Assembly: GCA_963575745.1 (NCBI GenBank)
Contig: CAUYUJ010000671.1
Coordinates: forward strand, 10,001-57,500
Reading direction: 5' to 3'
DNA from: Prorocentrum cordatum
Lineage: Eukaryota > Sar > Dinophyceae > Prorocentrales > Prorocentraceae
DNA length: 47,500 nt
Shown: one piece after another, positions 18,701 to 26,326 of the stretch
Numbering within the stretch: the stretch's first letter is position 1
How the letters are laid out: each line of letters begins with the position of its first letter
The notes under the pieces: generated by a model
The model's database searches: none
What the model was told of the DNA's origin: nothing
Seen by the model: only the letters and a program-made list of their open reading frames with translations
Position numbers and translations under genes: made by a program

Positions 18701-21426
18701 GAAGCCCAATCTACTCCAAGGCCTTCATGCTTCTACCCACTTCTTCCGACCGACGGGTACTCGTGCATCAGAGGAGGAAAAGGTGCTCATACCGCTACCA
18801 TCGCCTCGATGTTGCCTTTTTGCGCCTCTTGGGTTGCCCTCGTCGCCACCGTTGTATTCGCATCGGAATCCTAGTCAGAACACCCCGAGCGGTATCGATA
18901 CTTTTCGGTTTCCCCAGTGCACGTTGCATGTCGCCTACTGGGACTCACTGCTTCCACAGTCCTCCGCGATCTGAGTGCCTTGCACTGGACACCGACTGTG
19001 GATACGAGTAGGGGCACTTTCGTATCATGCCGCGTCCTAGCTTCCCACGATTGCTGCTGTTCGTCTTCTGGCTGACGCCACGGTTGCCAGCACTTGGTGC
19101 GCGTGACGGCTGGTTTTGGCAACAACGCTGCCCACTCTCCCTGCTTCTTGCCTTGTGTTGAATTTTTGGAGTGACAGTTGGGACTGTCGAGTTCTGGACG
19201 CAGCACTTCCCCGTTCTGGCTGATGCGTTTTTGGTGGGACTTCGTGTCGATAGGCCCGTGCTTTCTCTCCCCTCCTCGCCTCCTCCTCCTTCCTCCTCGT
19301 GCCGACTTTGTCCCACAGTGTTCGTGGCATTGCGACCCGATTTGCAGTGCGAGCCGCTGGGCGTGATGTGCGTGGGGTGCTGAATGGTGTGGTCCGTGGG
19401 GGAACGAAAGCATCCCAGAAATCCGCGCGGAGCTCCGACCGTTTAGATATGTATGTTTTGTTTTGTGGCTACTGTTGTTATGATTGTTCGTGTTGTTGTT
19501 GTTATTGTTGTTGTTGTTGTTGTTGCTGTTGTTGTTGCTGTTGTTGTTGTTGTTGTTGGTGTTGGTGTTGATGTTGGTGTTGGTGTTGGTGTTGGTGTTG
19601 GTGTTGGTGTTGTTGTTGGTGGTGTTGGTGGTGCTGTGGTTGTTATAGTTGTTGGGTGTGGTGTCGTTGCTGTTTTTGTTGTTGTTGTTGTTCTTGTTGT
19701 TGCCGTTGCTGTTGCCGTTGCTGTTGTTGTTGTTGTTGTTGTGGTTGTTGTTGTTGTTGTTGGTGTTGCTTTTGTTGTTGTTGTTGTTGTTGTTGTTGTT
19801 GCTGCTGCTGCTGTTGTTGTTGCTGCTGTTGCTTTGGTGCTGTTTTTTTTCTTCCTCTCTCTCTCTCTCTCTCTCTGCAGGAGCTCCAGGAGCGCGTGTG
19901 CGGCCGGTGGACGCACGGGCCCTCGGGCAGGACCTACCACGCCTTCCGCCCCGGGGCGCAGCCCCGGTCGCTGCGCCTGCGGCCGCCGGGCGAGCGGCCC
20001 CTCGCGGAGCACATGCTCGACGACGTCACCGGAGAACGAAGAAGAAGAATAAACAGAATAATCACAGGAATAATAAGAAACATAATAATAGCAATGATAT
20101 TACTCATAATAATAAGAATTATAATAAGACTAATCATAATAATGATAATGATAATCATAATACTAATAATATTAATAATACTAATAGTACTAATAATACT
20201 ACTATTCATAATAATACTGTTACGAATAATAATACTACTAATAATAATAGTGATAATAACAATAACAATAGGAAGAATAATATGAAGAAAAAGAAGAAGA
20301 CTAATAAACATAATACTAATATCAATACTAATACTAATAAGAAATAATGCTAATAACGCCGCAAACACAAACTTCTGGCCCTCCCAACGCGGGTCCCTTC
20401 CCGGAGGGACAGGGGGCCATTTCTGGGGTCAGTCCGTGGACGGAGGGCGAGCCGGTGTCAAAGGTGGACTCTCGCCTTGGCGCCGCGCGCACTCGCGTCC
20501 CGGATTCGGCGGCGAGCCCGGGGGGAGATGAGAGGGGGCGGGCCTTCTCATAAGTTCTCTCAGCCTGGCCCCCGGCGGCGCCTCCGGCGCCGCCCCTGGC
20601 GCGCTCCGCGCGCCAGGGAGGGGGGTCCAGCGCAGATCCAAGAAATCCGTGCGGCGCGCCAGCAATTGTTGTTTCTGGCTTTTTCCCCACCCCCACCCCA
20701 CCCCACCCGTTTCCTTTTTTTTGGTTGTTTTTTTGTATCTTTTTTTTTTTTTCTTATTCTTATTATTCATATTTTCATTTTTCGTATATTTCTTCTTCTT
20801 CTTCTTCTTCTAGGAGAGCCGCTCGGCCAGCGCCCGGACGACACGCTGGAGGCCTTCCTGGTCGCCGCGTAGTCCAGGGCGCCCTCGAGGGCGCGAAATT
20901 CGTCGCGCTGCGCGCTTCGCGGTTCGGCTCCGATTCCTCCTCGTCCTCCTCTTCTCCCCTTGGGGGCGGCGCGAGAGCGCGAAGTTATTCGCGCTTCGCG
21001 CTTCGCGCAGCGCGAAGCGCGAAGCGCGAAGTGAGGCGCCCTTGGTAATGGGGGGTGATAAATGGGGGGGGGCAGCGAGGGCTGCAAGAAAGGGGCCCTT
21101 GAGGGCCCCCAAAGGGCCCCCCCCCCGGGCCCCAGAGGGAACTTTTTGCAGGGCCCGAAAAGTGGACCTTCCCCCCCCCGCCAGCCCTGTAGGGCCCCAA
21201 GGGGGGGGCCTCTCTAGGGCACGAGTAGGGCACCCTTTTCTCCCCCCCGCCCATCTTTGTCGCCCCCCCGACCACGCTGCGACCAGCCTTCGCTCGCCGC
21301 ATGGCGGCGTACCGCGCCGAGACGGCGCCGGTGCTCGGCCACTACGCGGGCCGCGTGCGGCGCGTGGACGCCCGCGGCACGGTGGAGGAGTCCTGGCCGA
21401 GGGTCCGCGCAGCGATCGCGGACCTG
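10091..21426 (+). CDS. Adenylate kinase, eight exons
   Basis: Catalyses ATP + AMP = 2 ADP. Exons: 10091-10158, 11884-11959, 12541-12618, 16162-16287, 18107-18127, 19881-20031, 20814-20852 and 21287 to about 21426. The joined frame is about 233 codons, typical for the long AK2 / bacterial type. In order it has a P-loop (GPPGSGKST), the NMP-binding domain (MGDLLR, GGLVSD), the DGLPRT motif with its conserved Arg, TPDE, the CGRWTH start of a long LID, DDVTGEPLGQRPDD, and the C-terminal AAYRAETAPVLGHY helix. The LID has no zinc cysteines, as in most eukaryotic forms. Introns 1, 3, 5 and 6 are GA-AG, introns 2 and 4 are GT-AG, and intron 7 is unresolved. No organelle-targeting leader is visible, so the product is probably cytosolic. 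The identification is secure. Exact splice points and the last codons are inferred. Confidence 0.88.
10373..10600. mobile_element. TIR element, family IX, copy 1 (intron 1)
   Basis: GATGGGGTCGGAGGATCGCG on the left and CGCGATCCTCCGACCCCATC on the right are exact inverted repeats. Between them lie many GATGCATCGGCGATGC units, themselves palindromic. A related copy is at 13480-13665, and a partial one is at 11726-11843. Confidence 0.8.
10608..10735. repeat. Palindromic repeat E, copy 1 (intron 1)
   Basis: Starts CCTCGAGGGCGCGAA, has CTTCGCGCTTCGCGGTTCGG then GGCGGCGCGAGAGCGCGAAG, and ends GGACGCCCTTGG. The second copy is at 20873-21050 in intron 7, so both lie inside the same gene. Confidence 0.6.
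11205..11845 (+). repeat. Left arm of a large inverted repeat (intron 1)
   Basis: About 640 bp that reappear as the reverse complement at 13545-14192, with only scattered differences. The arm contains repeat VII, a family A element, repeat VIII and half of a family IX element in that order. The spacer of 1.7 kb between the arms holds adenylate kinase exons 2 and 3. Confidence 0.85.
11390..11527. mobile_element. TIR element, family A, copy in the left arm
   Basis: CCCCTACAGGCGGATTTTGG on the left and TCCTGTAGAGGGGCAAGCCC on the right are inverted relatives. The outermost AAGTCGGG is eroded on the left. The interior is AT-rich. Confidence 0.6.
11884..11959 (+). CDS. Adenylate kinase exon 2 (NMP-binding domain, first part)
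   Basis: After completing the Arg codon it reads ICELLGLGRASMGDLLRGAC then ATAGE. RASMGDLLR matches the ISTGDMLR motif of the family, with the usual STG replaced by SMG. The acceptor is CCGAG. The donor is GT after GAG at 11959, phase 0. Third positions are nearly all G/C. The 581-bp intron 2 that follows is the second shortest and carries repeat F (TTCTCGGAAGG-type sequence, about 12060-12260), which also occurs at 18290-18430 and near 38870-38940. Confidence 0.85.
12541..12618 (+). CDS. Adenylate kinase exon 3 (NMP-binding domain, second part)
   Basis: 26 codons: HGLGEVAATIQRGGLVSDPV then VLGCFK. GGLVSD matches the family's GKLVSDE stretch that contacts AMP. The acceptor is TCAGAG and the donor is GAATTC after AAG, phase 0. 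With this donor the spacing from LVSD to the LLDG motif of exon 4 equals that of short adenylate kinases. Using the earlier GT or GC leaves residues missing. Confidence 0.8.
12868..13020. mobile_element. TIR element, family II, copy 3 (intron 3)
   Basis: CCGAGCTCCGCGCGAGTGTC...GGATCTGCGCTGG on the left is inverted as CCAGCGCCGATCCAAGAAAT...CCGCGCGGACCTTCG on the right, around a GGGCCGCCCCTGGCGC-type centre. Confidence 0.55.
13480..13665. mobile_element. TIR element, family IX, copy 2 (intron 3)
   Basis: GTCGGAGTAGATGGGGTCGG on the left, then CGATGCACCGGCGATGCGGC, and on the right GAGATCCTCCGACCCCATCT. Its right part overlaps the right arm of the large inverted repeat. Confidence 0.7.
13545..14192 (-). 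repeat. Right arm of the large inverted repeat (intron 3)
   Basis: Reverse complement of 11205-11845. It includes a family A element at 13867-14012 (AAGTCGGGCTTGTCCCTCTA start). The near-identity suggests a recent inverted duplication or ongoing gene conversion. Confidence 0.85.
14303..14402. repeat. GGA microsatellite (intron 3)
   Basis: About 95 bp of nearly pure GGA. Confidence 0.9.
14745..14990 (+). repeat. Direct repeat H, copy 1 (intron 3)
   Basis: From CCCTTTCAGCTGGACCCC through GCAGCTCACGTAGCTGATTT and CCGGCGCCTCCCGGCGCCGG to CTTTCCCAATCCCCCCC. Copy 2 is at 15143-15378. The segment between them (15040-15135) has relatives at 17040-17250. The 14560-14740 stretch just before is rich in GCAAT/GTGCA motifs, similar to 29735-29960. 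Confidence 0.8.
15143..15378 (+). repeat. Direct repeat H, copy 2 (intron 3)
   Basis: Same order and nearly the same sequence as 14745-14990. The terminal CTTTCCCAATCC block occurs a third time at 16120-16150, immediately before exon 4. Confidence 0.8.
15625..15825. repeat. CCG trinucleotide array (intron 3)
   Basis: About 200 bp of CCG units with CAG and CTG interruptions. The Ala-only, Gly-only and Arg-rich frames across it are artefacts. 15826-16160 is intron sequence with no recognisable gene. Confidence 0.92.
16162..16287 (+). CDS. Adenylate kinase exon 4 (core, DGLPRT motif)
   Basis: 42 codons: EWLGRQGPGAGVLLDGLPRT then ADQARALDALLAAEGSRVEA and VV. LLDGLPRT is the family signature (LLDGFPRT) with Phe to Leu; its Arg binds AMP. 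The acceptor is CTCGAG and the donor is GTGCTCC. Codons are strongly G/C-ending. The intron sequence just before the exon is the end of repeat H. Confidence 0.88.
16332..16556. mobile_element. TIR element, family VI, copy 1 (intron 4)
   Basis: CAGTGGCGAAGCGTCCCGGC at the left is matched by GCCGGGACGGTCGGTCCCTG at the right. CTCAAG flanks both ends (16331-16336 and 16551-16556), consistent with a target duplication. The interior has repeated TTCTAAGAACA-type motifs. The second copy is at 25662-25902. Confidence 0.7.
16690..16873 (+). repeat. Dispersed repeat VII (intron 4)
   Basis: TCAGGACGGGAGGCTTTTGG through CGGGGCCGTCAAAAAACGAC to CAGGACGTCGCATGTCTGGG. It is nearly the same as 25910-26093. 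Confidence 0.7.
16884..17045. repeat. Repeat G, copy (intron 4)
   Basis: ACCCGTACCGCTAGGC at the left and GTAGCGGTATCGGTATCTTT at the right are inverted relatives. Internal GGCCCTCGTCGCC and GTCAGAACGCACCCC are shared with copies at 10925-11055, 17765-18106 and 18770-18920. Confidence 0.6.
17592..17716. mobile_element. TIR element, family III, copy 2 (intron 4)
   Basis: Starts GGCATCGCTCGGACGTGTGC and ends GGACGTCCGAGCGATGCC. The interior matches 1945-2076. Confidence 0.7.
17765..18106 (+). repeat. Repeat G, copy ending at the exon 5 acceptor
   Basis: Begins ATCGATGCCGCTACC and ends GGTATCTTTCGGTTCCCCCA plus G, directly against the 21-nt exon. The terminal block is the same as the end of the copy at 18770-18920 (ACTTTTCGGTTTCCCCAG), so a dispersed repeat terminus supplies the pyrimidine tract and AG acceptor. 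Confidence 0.65.
18107..18127 (+). CDS. Adenylate kinase exon 5 (21-nt microexon)
   Basis: Seven codons, VLETPDE, phase 0 at both ends. Between exon 4 (EAVV) and exon 6 (ELQERVCGR) they restore exactly the family's V..F..PD..L..R spacing, which is otherwise seven residues short. The acceptor is CCCCCAG and the donor is GATCGAG. GGTGCT occurs both at the intron 4 donor (16287-16292) and at this exon's start. At 21 nt it is easy to miss, but the fit in frame, length and motif makes it convincing. Confidence 0.78.
18150..18250. repeat. Partial family II element (intron 5)
   Basis: TAAACTTTCGGAGCTCCGCG with CTTGGATCGGCGCTGAG and a GCGCGCGGAGCGCGCC palindrome. The matching right half (GAAATCCGCGCGGAGCTCCG) lies 1.2 kb away at about 19417-19440, so the element may be split by later insertions. 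Confidence 0.5.
19455..19850. repeat. GTT trinucleotide array (end of intron 5)
   Basis: About 400 bp of GTT with GCT and GGT triplets, then a TC run (19855-19876) and GCAG. It supplies the pyrimidine-rich approach to the exon 6 acceptor. 18500-19450 is intron sequence containing repeat G (18770-18920) and no supported exon. Confidence 0.93.
19881..20031 (+). CDS. Adenylate kinase exon 6 (LID domain)
   Basis: ELQERVCGRWTHGPSGRTYH then AFRPGAQPRSLRLRPPGERP and LAEHMLDDVTG. CGRWTHGPSGRTYH corresponds to the family's GR.IH..SGR.YH at the start of the long LID, and DDVTGE to its end. The zinc cysteines of some bacterial enzymes are absent. The TGCAG acceptor follows a long TC run. The donor is GAGAACG in phase 1. 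Trinucleotide arrays lie within about 30 bp on both sides. Confidence 0.88.
20038..20345. repeat. AAT trinucleotide array (start of intron 6)
   Basis: About 300 bp of AAT/ACT/AAC-type triplets beginning seven bases after exon 6. It is AT-rich, unlike its surroundings. Confidence 0.92.
20814..20852 (+). CDS. Adenylate kinase exon 7 (LID end)
   Basis: Completes the Gly codon and reads EPLGQRPDDTLE plus one base. DDVTG/EPLGQRPDD is the family's DDVTGEPL.QR.DD. The acceptor is TTCTTCTTCTAG. GGAGA is present at both ends of intron 6, so the cut is ambiguous within it. The end is not certain: GCCTTC occurs both here (20852-20857) and at the start of exon 8 (21286-21291). The only placement keeping an AG acceptor implies a CC donor. 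Unspliced, the frame stops at TAG 20870. Confidence 0.78.
20873..21050. repeat. Palindromic repeat E, copy 2 (intron 7)
   Basis: GGGCGCCCTCGAGGGCGCGA at the left and GAGGCGCCCTTGG at the right, with CGCTTCGCGC / GCGCGAAGCG palindromes near 21000-21020. Confidence 0.7.
21287..21426 (+). CDS. Adenylate kinase exon 8 (C-terminal helices)
   Basis: FARRMAAYRAETAPVLGHYA then GRVRRVDARGTVEESWPRVR and AAIADL. It matches the family's LEAYHAQTAPLIDYY...VDG....VF..I...L tail in both motif and spacing. The acceptor is GACCAG. The same frame stays open to TAA at 21730, but beyond about 21430 it is Arg/Gly/Pro-rich and overlaps sequence related to repeat VII (21560-21640). I therefore take the domain end as the approximate exon end; a further exon or a readthrough tail is possible. 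Confidence 0.82.
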
Positions 21427-21724
21427 CCCCGCCCTTCGCCAGAAAAGTCCCCGTGCCGCCGCCGTCTTGCGGTCGGGCCGAGAAGAGCCCCGCACGAGGT
21501 CCGAGGCCCCGCTGCGGCTCACGAGCGGAGCGGGCGGGGCTTGCGGGGCCGCGGTCGGCCCCCCCGGGGGCCCTCGCCGGGCCTCGGGAGCGTCGAGGAA
21601 CGGCTGGGGGCGAGAAGCCGGCCCCGGGGAAGTGGTCCAGACCCCCTGGGCTTGTGGAGGACGAGCAATGGAGAGGAAACATGTTGCATGTTGCCCAATC
21701 ATTTCCAGGTGTCTAAGCACATAT

Positions 21725-21870
21725 GTGTTTAACGGGTCTTTTTGTTATCTTTTATTTTATTATCTTAAAACATAAAATTGAAATCAAAAACATGTAAAAA
21801 CACATGATTAAAACATGTTTAGGACATTATTCGACATTTTAAACACATTTTAAATTCGACGACAGGACTG
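21725..21870. other. AT-rich region downstream of adenylate kinase
   Basis: Long AT-rich stretch with ACATGT/AAAACATG motifs, contrasting with the GC-rich surroundings. It resembles the AT-rich block at 9815-9978 and may mark the 3' end of the gene. No polyadenylation signal can be assigned. Confidence 0.4.
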
Positions 21871-21984
21871 TTAGGGTGTCCATTGTCGTGGCATCCACAA
21901 CCCTGGGCCCATGCCTCGGACAAGTTGGGGCAGCCGGATGCCTGGGAAGGGCCCTGCCACCCCTGGCGGAGCAGTGAGCCACGT

Positions 21985-22260
21985 CGTGGATGGGCACGAG
22001 CTCCAGGAGCTCGCCACTGCGCGCCACCACCACGTCCACGTCCGTCTCCACCTCCACCTCCTCCTCCTCCACCACCTCCTTCACCTCATCCTCCTCCTCC
22101 TCCTCCTCCTCCTCCTCCTTCGTCCCTCCCCCCCCCCCTTGTCGGGAATGGCGAGCCCCCCCCCCCCTCGCGAGGCTGTCACCCTCTTCGCCTTCGGGGA
22201 CTACTTCCCTGCCGTGGCGACCACGGATAAGCTCTGCCGCGTGGCAGGACCGACCTGCCC
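21985..22260 (-). CDS. Candidate minus-strand exon, acidic, product unknown
   Basis: Within a 281-residue open frame (21839-22684) this part has almost exclusively G/C third positions: EVEVETDVDVVVARSGELLE then LVPIHDV, preceded by a Glu run from the GGA array. A GT or GC after CACGAC/GTG near 21987 could be a donor. The Glu stretch may be microsatellite-derived, but the VETDVDVVVARSGELLELVP segment reads as ordinary protein. No family is recognised. It would face the adenylate kinase gene (convergent). Confidence 0.35.
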
Positions 22261-22949
22261 CAGGGTCGGCTGGTTTGGGAGCCCGCGGGGGGGCCCGCCC
22301 AGCAGGAGCGGTGGGGAATTGGAGCCCTTCGCCGCAGCGGCTGGGCGCGGCTCGAGTAACTGGTCCGTTTCGACGCCCGGGAGGGGTTCGGGGAGCGATT
22401 TTCTGAGCGGATTTGCCCTCGACGCTCCTCTTGCCCGATTTTTTTCGGGGCCCATGCAGCGCAGACCCCCCGGCCGCTCCCAGAGCTGGTTCGACCCCGC
22501 TCTCCTCCGTCTGTTCCGTCGCCTCCTCTTCCGCCTGCCGCTGGCCGAGTAGCTCAGAGGCGCACGGTAAGGATGAGGCAGAGTGTTGAGGACAGGTGAT
22601 GCAGTCGGGCCGAGGTTTAAGATCGAGGTCGGTTCGGAGTGCGTACCCTGATGGTCTTCGTGCTTGCTGGATGGTCCTGTGCATCCTAGGGGACGGTACC
22701 CTTGGACGTTATGTGCGTCTTCGCTCGCAGAGGGTCTCGTGTTCCTGAAGGGCGTTCTTCTGGCCTGGGTCCGACTGTAGGACAAGTTGTAGCCCAGGGC
22801 ATTTGTGCGGCTCTGGGACCAGGTGCCAGAGGAGCTGGCTCTCAAAGGGCCGCCGCCGAGATCAGAACCATGTTATCCATTATTACGACTGGCGTGTAAA
22901 TCAACATTCTGCCTATCACGACGGCCTCTCTCGTGCGCAGCTCGGCTAG

Positions 22950-23090
22950 AGTCAAAGGATTATCGCTGGGCTCTGGCCGATCGTCAGGGTCGCGTTGTCA
23001 ACCAATTCGTCGAGCGAGCGTTGCATGCGCACGGATCGTACCGTGACAAAGTGCGGTGCAATACCGTTGCGCGGTTGCTGCGGATGCTTC
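22950..23090 (+). CDS. Candidate exon, product unknown
   Basis: The frame ESKDYRWALADRQGRVVNQF continues VERALHAHGSYRDKVRCNTV and ARLLR, after a GCGCAG acceptor at about 22939. The minus strand is broken by stops here. It then enters GGA repeats. Codon use is less GC-biased than in the adenylate kinase exons. Not recognised. 22560-22940 shows nothing else. Confidence 0.3.
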
Positions 23091-23115
23091 TCTTCCTTCT
23101 CCCCCCATACTCGGA

Positions 23116-23445
23116 GGTGGTGGAGGAGGAGGAGGGTGGAGAAGGATGATGATGATGATGATGAGGAGGAGGAGGAGGAGGAGGAGGAGGAGGAGGATGA
23201 GGAGGAGGAGGAGGAGGAGGATGAGGACGCTGTGGGTTCTTGGATATTGTGAAAGCCCTACGGCCAGTGCCGCTGACCCAGAAGGACGACGATGACGATC
23301 ACGACGACGACCACGACGACAACGACATCCTCCTTCTCCCCTCCATATGAGGAGGGGTGGAGGAGGAGGAGGAGGAGGAGGAGGAGGAGGAGGAGGAGGA
23401 GGAGGAGGATGGGGAGGAGGAGGAGGAGGAGGAGGAGGCTGTGGG
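23116..23445. repeat. GGA/GAT microsatellites in two duplicated units
   Basis: Two copies of a unit made of CTTCTCCCC..CATA, a GGA array and GCTGTGGGTTCTTGGAT (23095-23250 and 23328-23460), indicating a local duplication of about 230 bp. From 23461 to 23850 the sequence is TCC/CTC-rich and unassigned. Confidence 0.75.
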
Positions 23446-23849
23446 TTCTTGGATGTCTGAATGGCTTGTTTGCAGAATTTCAGGGCACCATGCGAGGATG
23501 CTGGAGGAGAGAACGAGCTGTCGCTCCCTTCTCTCCCCTCGTCCTCCTCGCCCTTTTTTTTGTCCTTCTCTCTGTCCTCGTCGCCCTCGTCCTCTTCGTC
23601 CTCCTTTTCATCTTGTCCCCCTCCCCGCCCTCCCCGCCCACCTCGCCCTCCTCGCTCTCCGCGTCTCCGCTCTTTTCGTGCTCCTCGTCTTCGCCATCTC
23701 TGCTGTCGTCGTCGCCATTCTCCTCTGCCCTCCTTATCTGACCTCGGTTCATGGTGACTCTCCTCTGCAACATCGTCACGACATGAGTGTCGACACACCC
23801 AAACGTGTGCGAACTCAACATGCGTCGAGGCGATCAGCATTGACGGGGG

Positions 23850-24520
<671 letters not shown>

Positions 24521-24710
24521 TGGTGGAGTAGGGATCGGAGGCGAACGACGAACCATGTAGTGACGACGTGGAAGGCGTGAAGGAGGAATTTGACATTGAG
24601 GATGGTGAAGGGGAGGAGGATGAGTGGAAGGTCGAGGATGAGCTTGGCGAGTTGTCGATCGAATGGCCGCAGACATGCCTTGCCCCGCTGGTCCACGAAC
24701 CCCCCTCCAG

Positions 24711-24828
24711 ATGTGCTCTGCTGCAAGCCGAGCGAGCTGGCGTTTTACCCTGTGCCCAAGGCGGACTGCCCCGCCAACTGCGCATGCTTTGCAACGTCAG
24801 AAGAAAACATTTGTTGCAGTGGTCTCCT
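24711..24828 (+). CDS. Candidate cysteine-rich exon, product unknown
   Basis: A pyrimidine tract ending CTCCAG (24710) precedes the frame DVLCCKPSELAFYPVPKADC, then PANCACFATSEENICCSG. A textbook donor GTAAGAG follows at 24829. Seven cysteines sit in about 37 residues as CC, C, C, C and CC. That suggests a small disulfide-bonded or metal-binding segment, perhaps secreted. Both splice sites and the residue mix support a real exon of a + strand gene, but I do not recognise the family and see no convincing neighbour exon. Confidence 0.45.
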
Positions 24829-24904
24829 GTAAGAGGATGGCAGACGGGGGTCGTGAAACAACATCCCTGCAATTCCGGGTGACAAGATCTAGACAGATCC
24901 ACGG

Positions 24905-25232
24905 CACCCTGGCCAGGCCCATCCTGAACCCAGGAGTTGTGTTTACGCCCTCATGGCCAAGCTAGGTTGCGTTGCATCTTCGGGGGACCTCGCCTGTCCC
25001 GAAAACTGGTGTCTTTTCTTGTGCTCGACGCGGGCTCGAGGCGGACTCGACGCGGATTTGGGGTGGATTCGACGCGGATTCGACACGGATTGGACACGGA
25101 TCCGACGAGGCCGACACGAGTTCGACACGGATTCGACGCGGATAGGGCCGCGACGGGACAGACAAGGTCCCCCGAGGATGGAACAGAACGTTGCCAGGTT
25201 CAGGATGGGCCGGGCCAGGGAGCAGTGGACAC
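24905..25232. mobile_element. TIR element with internal tandem repeat
   Basis: CTGGCCAGGCCCATCCTGAA and GGGGGACCTCGCCTGTCCC at the left are matched by GTTCAGGATGGGCCGGGCCA and GGGACAGACAAGGTCCCCC at the right. The middle (25040-25145) repeats GATTCGACACGGATTCGAC-like units of about 12 bp. Confidence 0.7.
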
Positions 25233-25242
25233 CCATATATTG

Positions 25243-25400
25243 AAGTCGGGCGTGTCACTCTACAGGAGGAACATATACTCAAGAACAGTCCCAAAATGGT
25301 TTGGCGACGATGTTTCGGCCTCTTCTTTTTTTTGTTTGTTTTAATTCTGATGTTGGAGTTTTGTTCGTCCAAAATCGGCCTGTAGGGGGACATGCCCGAC
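25243..25400. mobile_element. TIR element, family A
   Basis: AAGTCGGGCGTGTCACTCTA at the left and TGTAGGGGGACATGCCCGAC at the right. The interior has TTCGTCCAAAATCGGCC, as in other members. Confidence 0.75.
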
Positions 25401-25440
25401 CCAAGCATGGAGCACCGCCCTCCGATCGGGCCACGTTCGC

Positions 25441-25638
25441 AGGCCTAGAGGTTGACACCAGCACCAATATCGGCGGTGCGCCTCAATCGAGGGGAGAAGA
25501 TCCCGATCTCGGTCATGGTGGTAATATTCGGGCTTCCTAGGTGGCCGAACTATTGCCACCAACACCGAAATCTAGGATCATCTTCCCCCTGTGGAGGCAA
25601 CCCCCTGTGTTGGTGTCGGTGCTAATGTCCAGGCCTCC
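25441..25638. mobile_element. TIR element, family IV, copy 2
   Basis: Close match to 2233-2435, including AGGCCTAGAGGTTGACACC, CCAACACCGAAATCTAGG and CCCCTGTGGAGGCAACCCCC. Confidence 0.75.
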
Positions 25639-25661
25639 AACAGCCCAACCCCAGACTCAAG

Positions 25662-25902
25662 CAGCGGCGAAGCGTCCCAGCTCGCCTATAGGCCTACCAA
25701 GGAATGTTCTAAGAACTGTGCTAAGAGCCTTTTGCGGTCTGCACGACATGTTCTCATAACATTTCTGGCTGGGGCTGTCTTGTTTAAAAACACGTCGGGT
25801 TTATGTTCTGAGACCATTGCTTTTGTTCTTAGAACATTTTGGGTTCTAGGAGCATGTCGTGGTAGGTCTATAGGATTGCCGGGACGGTCGGTGCCTGCTT
25901 CA
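25662..25902. mobile_element. TIR element, family VI, copy 2
   Basis: CAGCGGCGAAGCGTCCCAGC at the left, GCCGGGACGGTCGGTGCCTG at the right, with TTCTAAGAAC and GTTCTTAGAACA motifs inside. Confidence 0.7.
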
Positions 25903-25909
25903 ACAGACC

Positions 25910-26093
25910 TGATCGCGTCGTAAAAAAGATCAGGACGGGAGGTTTTTGGCCATCTTCGGCCCCTTTGGGGGCCCTCGCCAGGCCTCGGGGCCGTCAACAA
26001 AACGACTCAGGACGAAAAACCGGCCCTTGGGAAAGGGTCGGGACTGTCAAGGACGCCGTCTTGGAAAAATCAGGACGTCGCATGTCTGGGGTG
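25910..26093 (+). repeat. Dispersed repeat VII
   Basis: Close copy of 16690-16873. Family VI followed directly by repeat VII occurs in both places, so they may have moved or been duplicated together. Confidence 0.7.
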
Positions 26094-26326
26094 GGGGGGG
26101 GGGTCGGAAGAAACACGTGAAGCCCGTACCCCCCCCCAACTCGAAATTGGGGTCCTCGGGTCGGGTTGGGGTGGTCTGGTAGGTAGTCAAGCCGGGGCCA
26201 GACTCGGCGCCTGCGCCGCCGAAGGCTGGCGGGGCTGGCATCCCAGGGCAGGGTCGTGCACAGCAGGCCCCAGCGGCGGCCCTCAGCGTCTGCCCCTCCC
26301 ACTGCTCGGCGCCGCCGACGGGGGTC

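Noticed and set aside
21427-21732. C-terminal extension of adenylate kinase by about 100 residues
   Set aside because: The frame is open to TAA, but the family fold ends near 21426 and the rest is Arg/Gly/Pro-rich with repeat VII-like sequence. More likely intron or 3' untranslated sequence.
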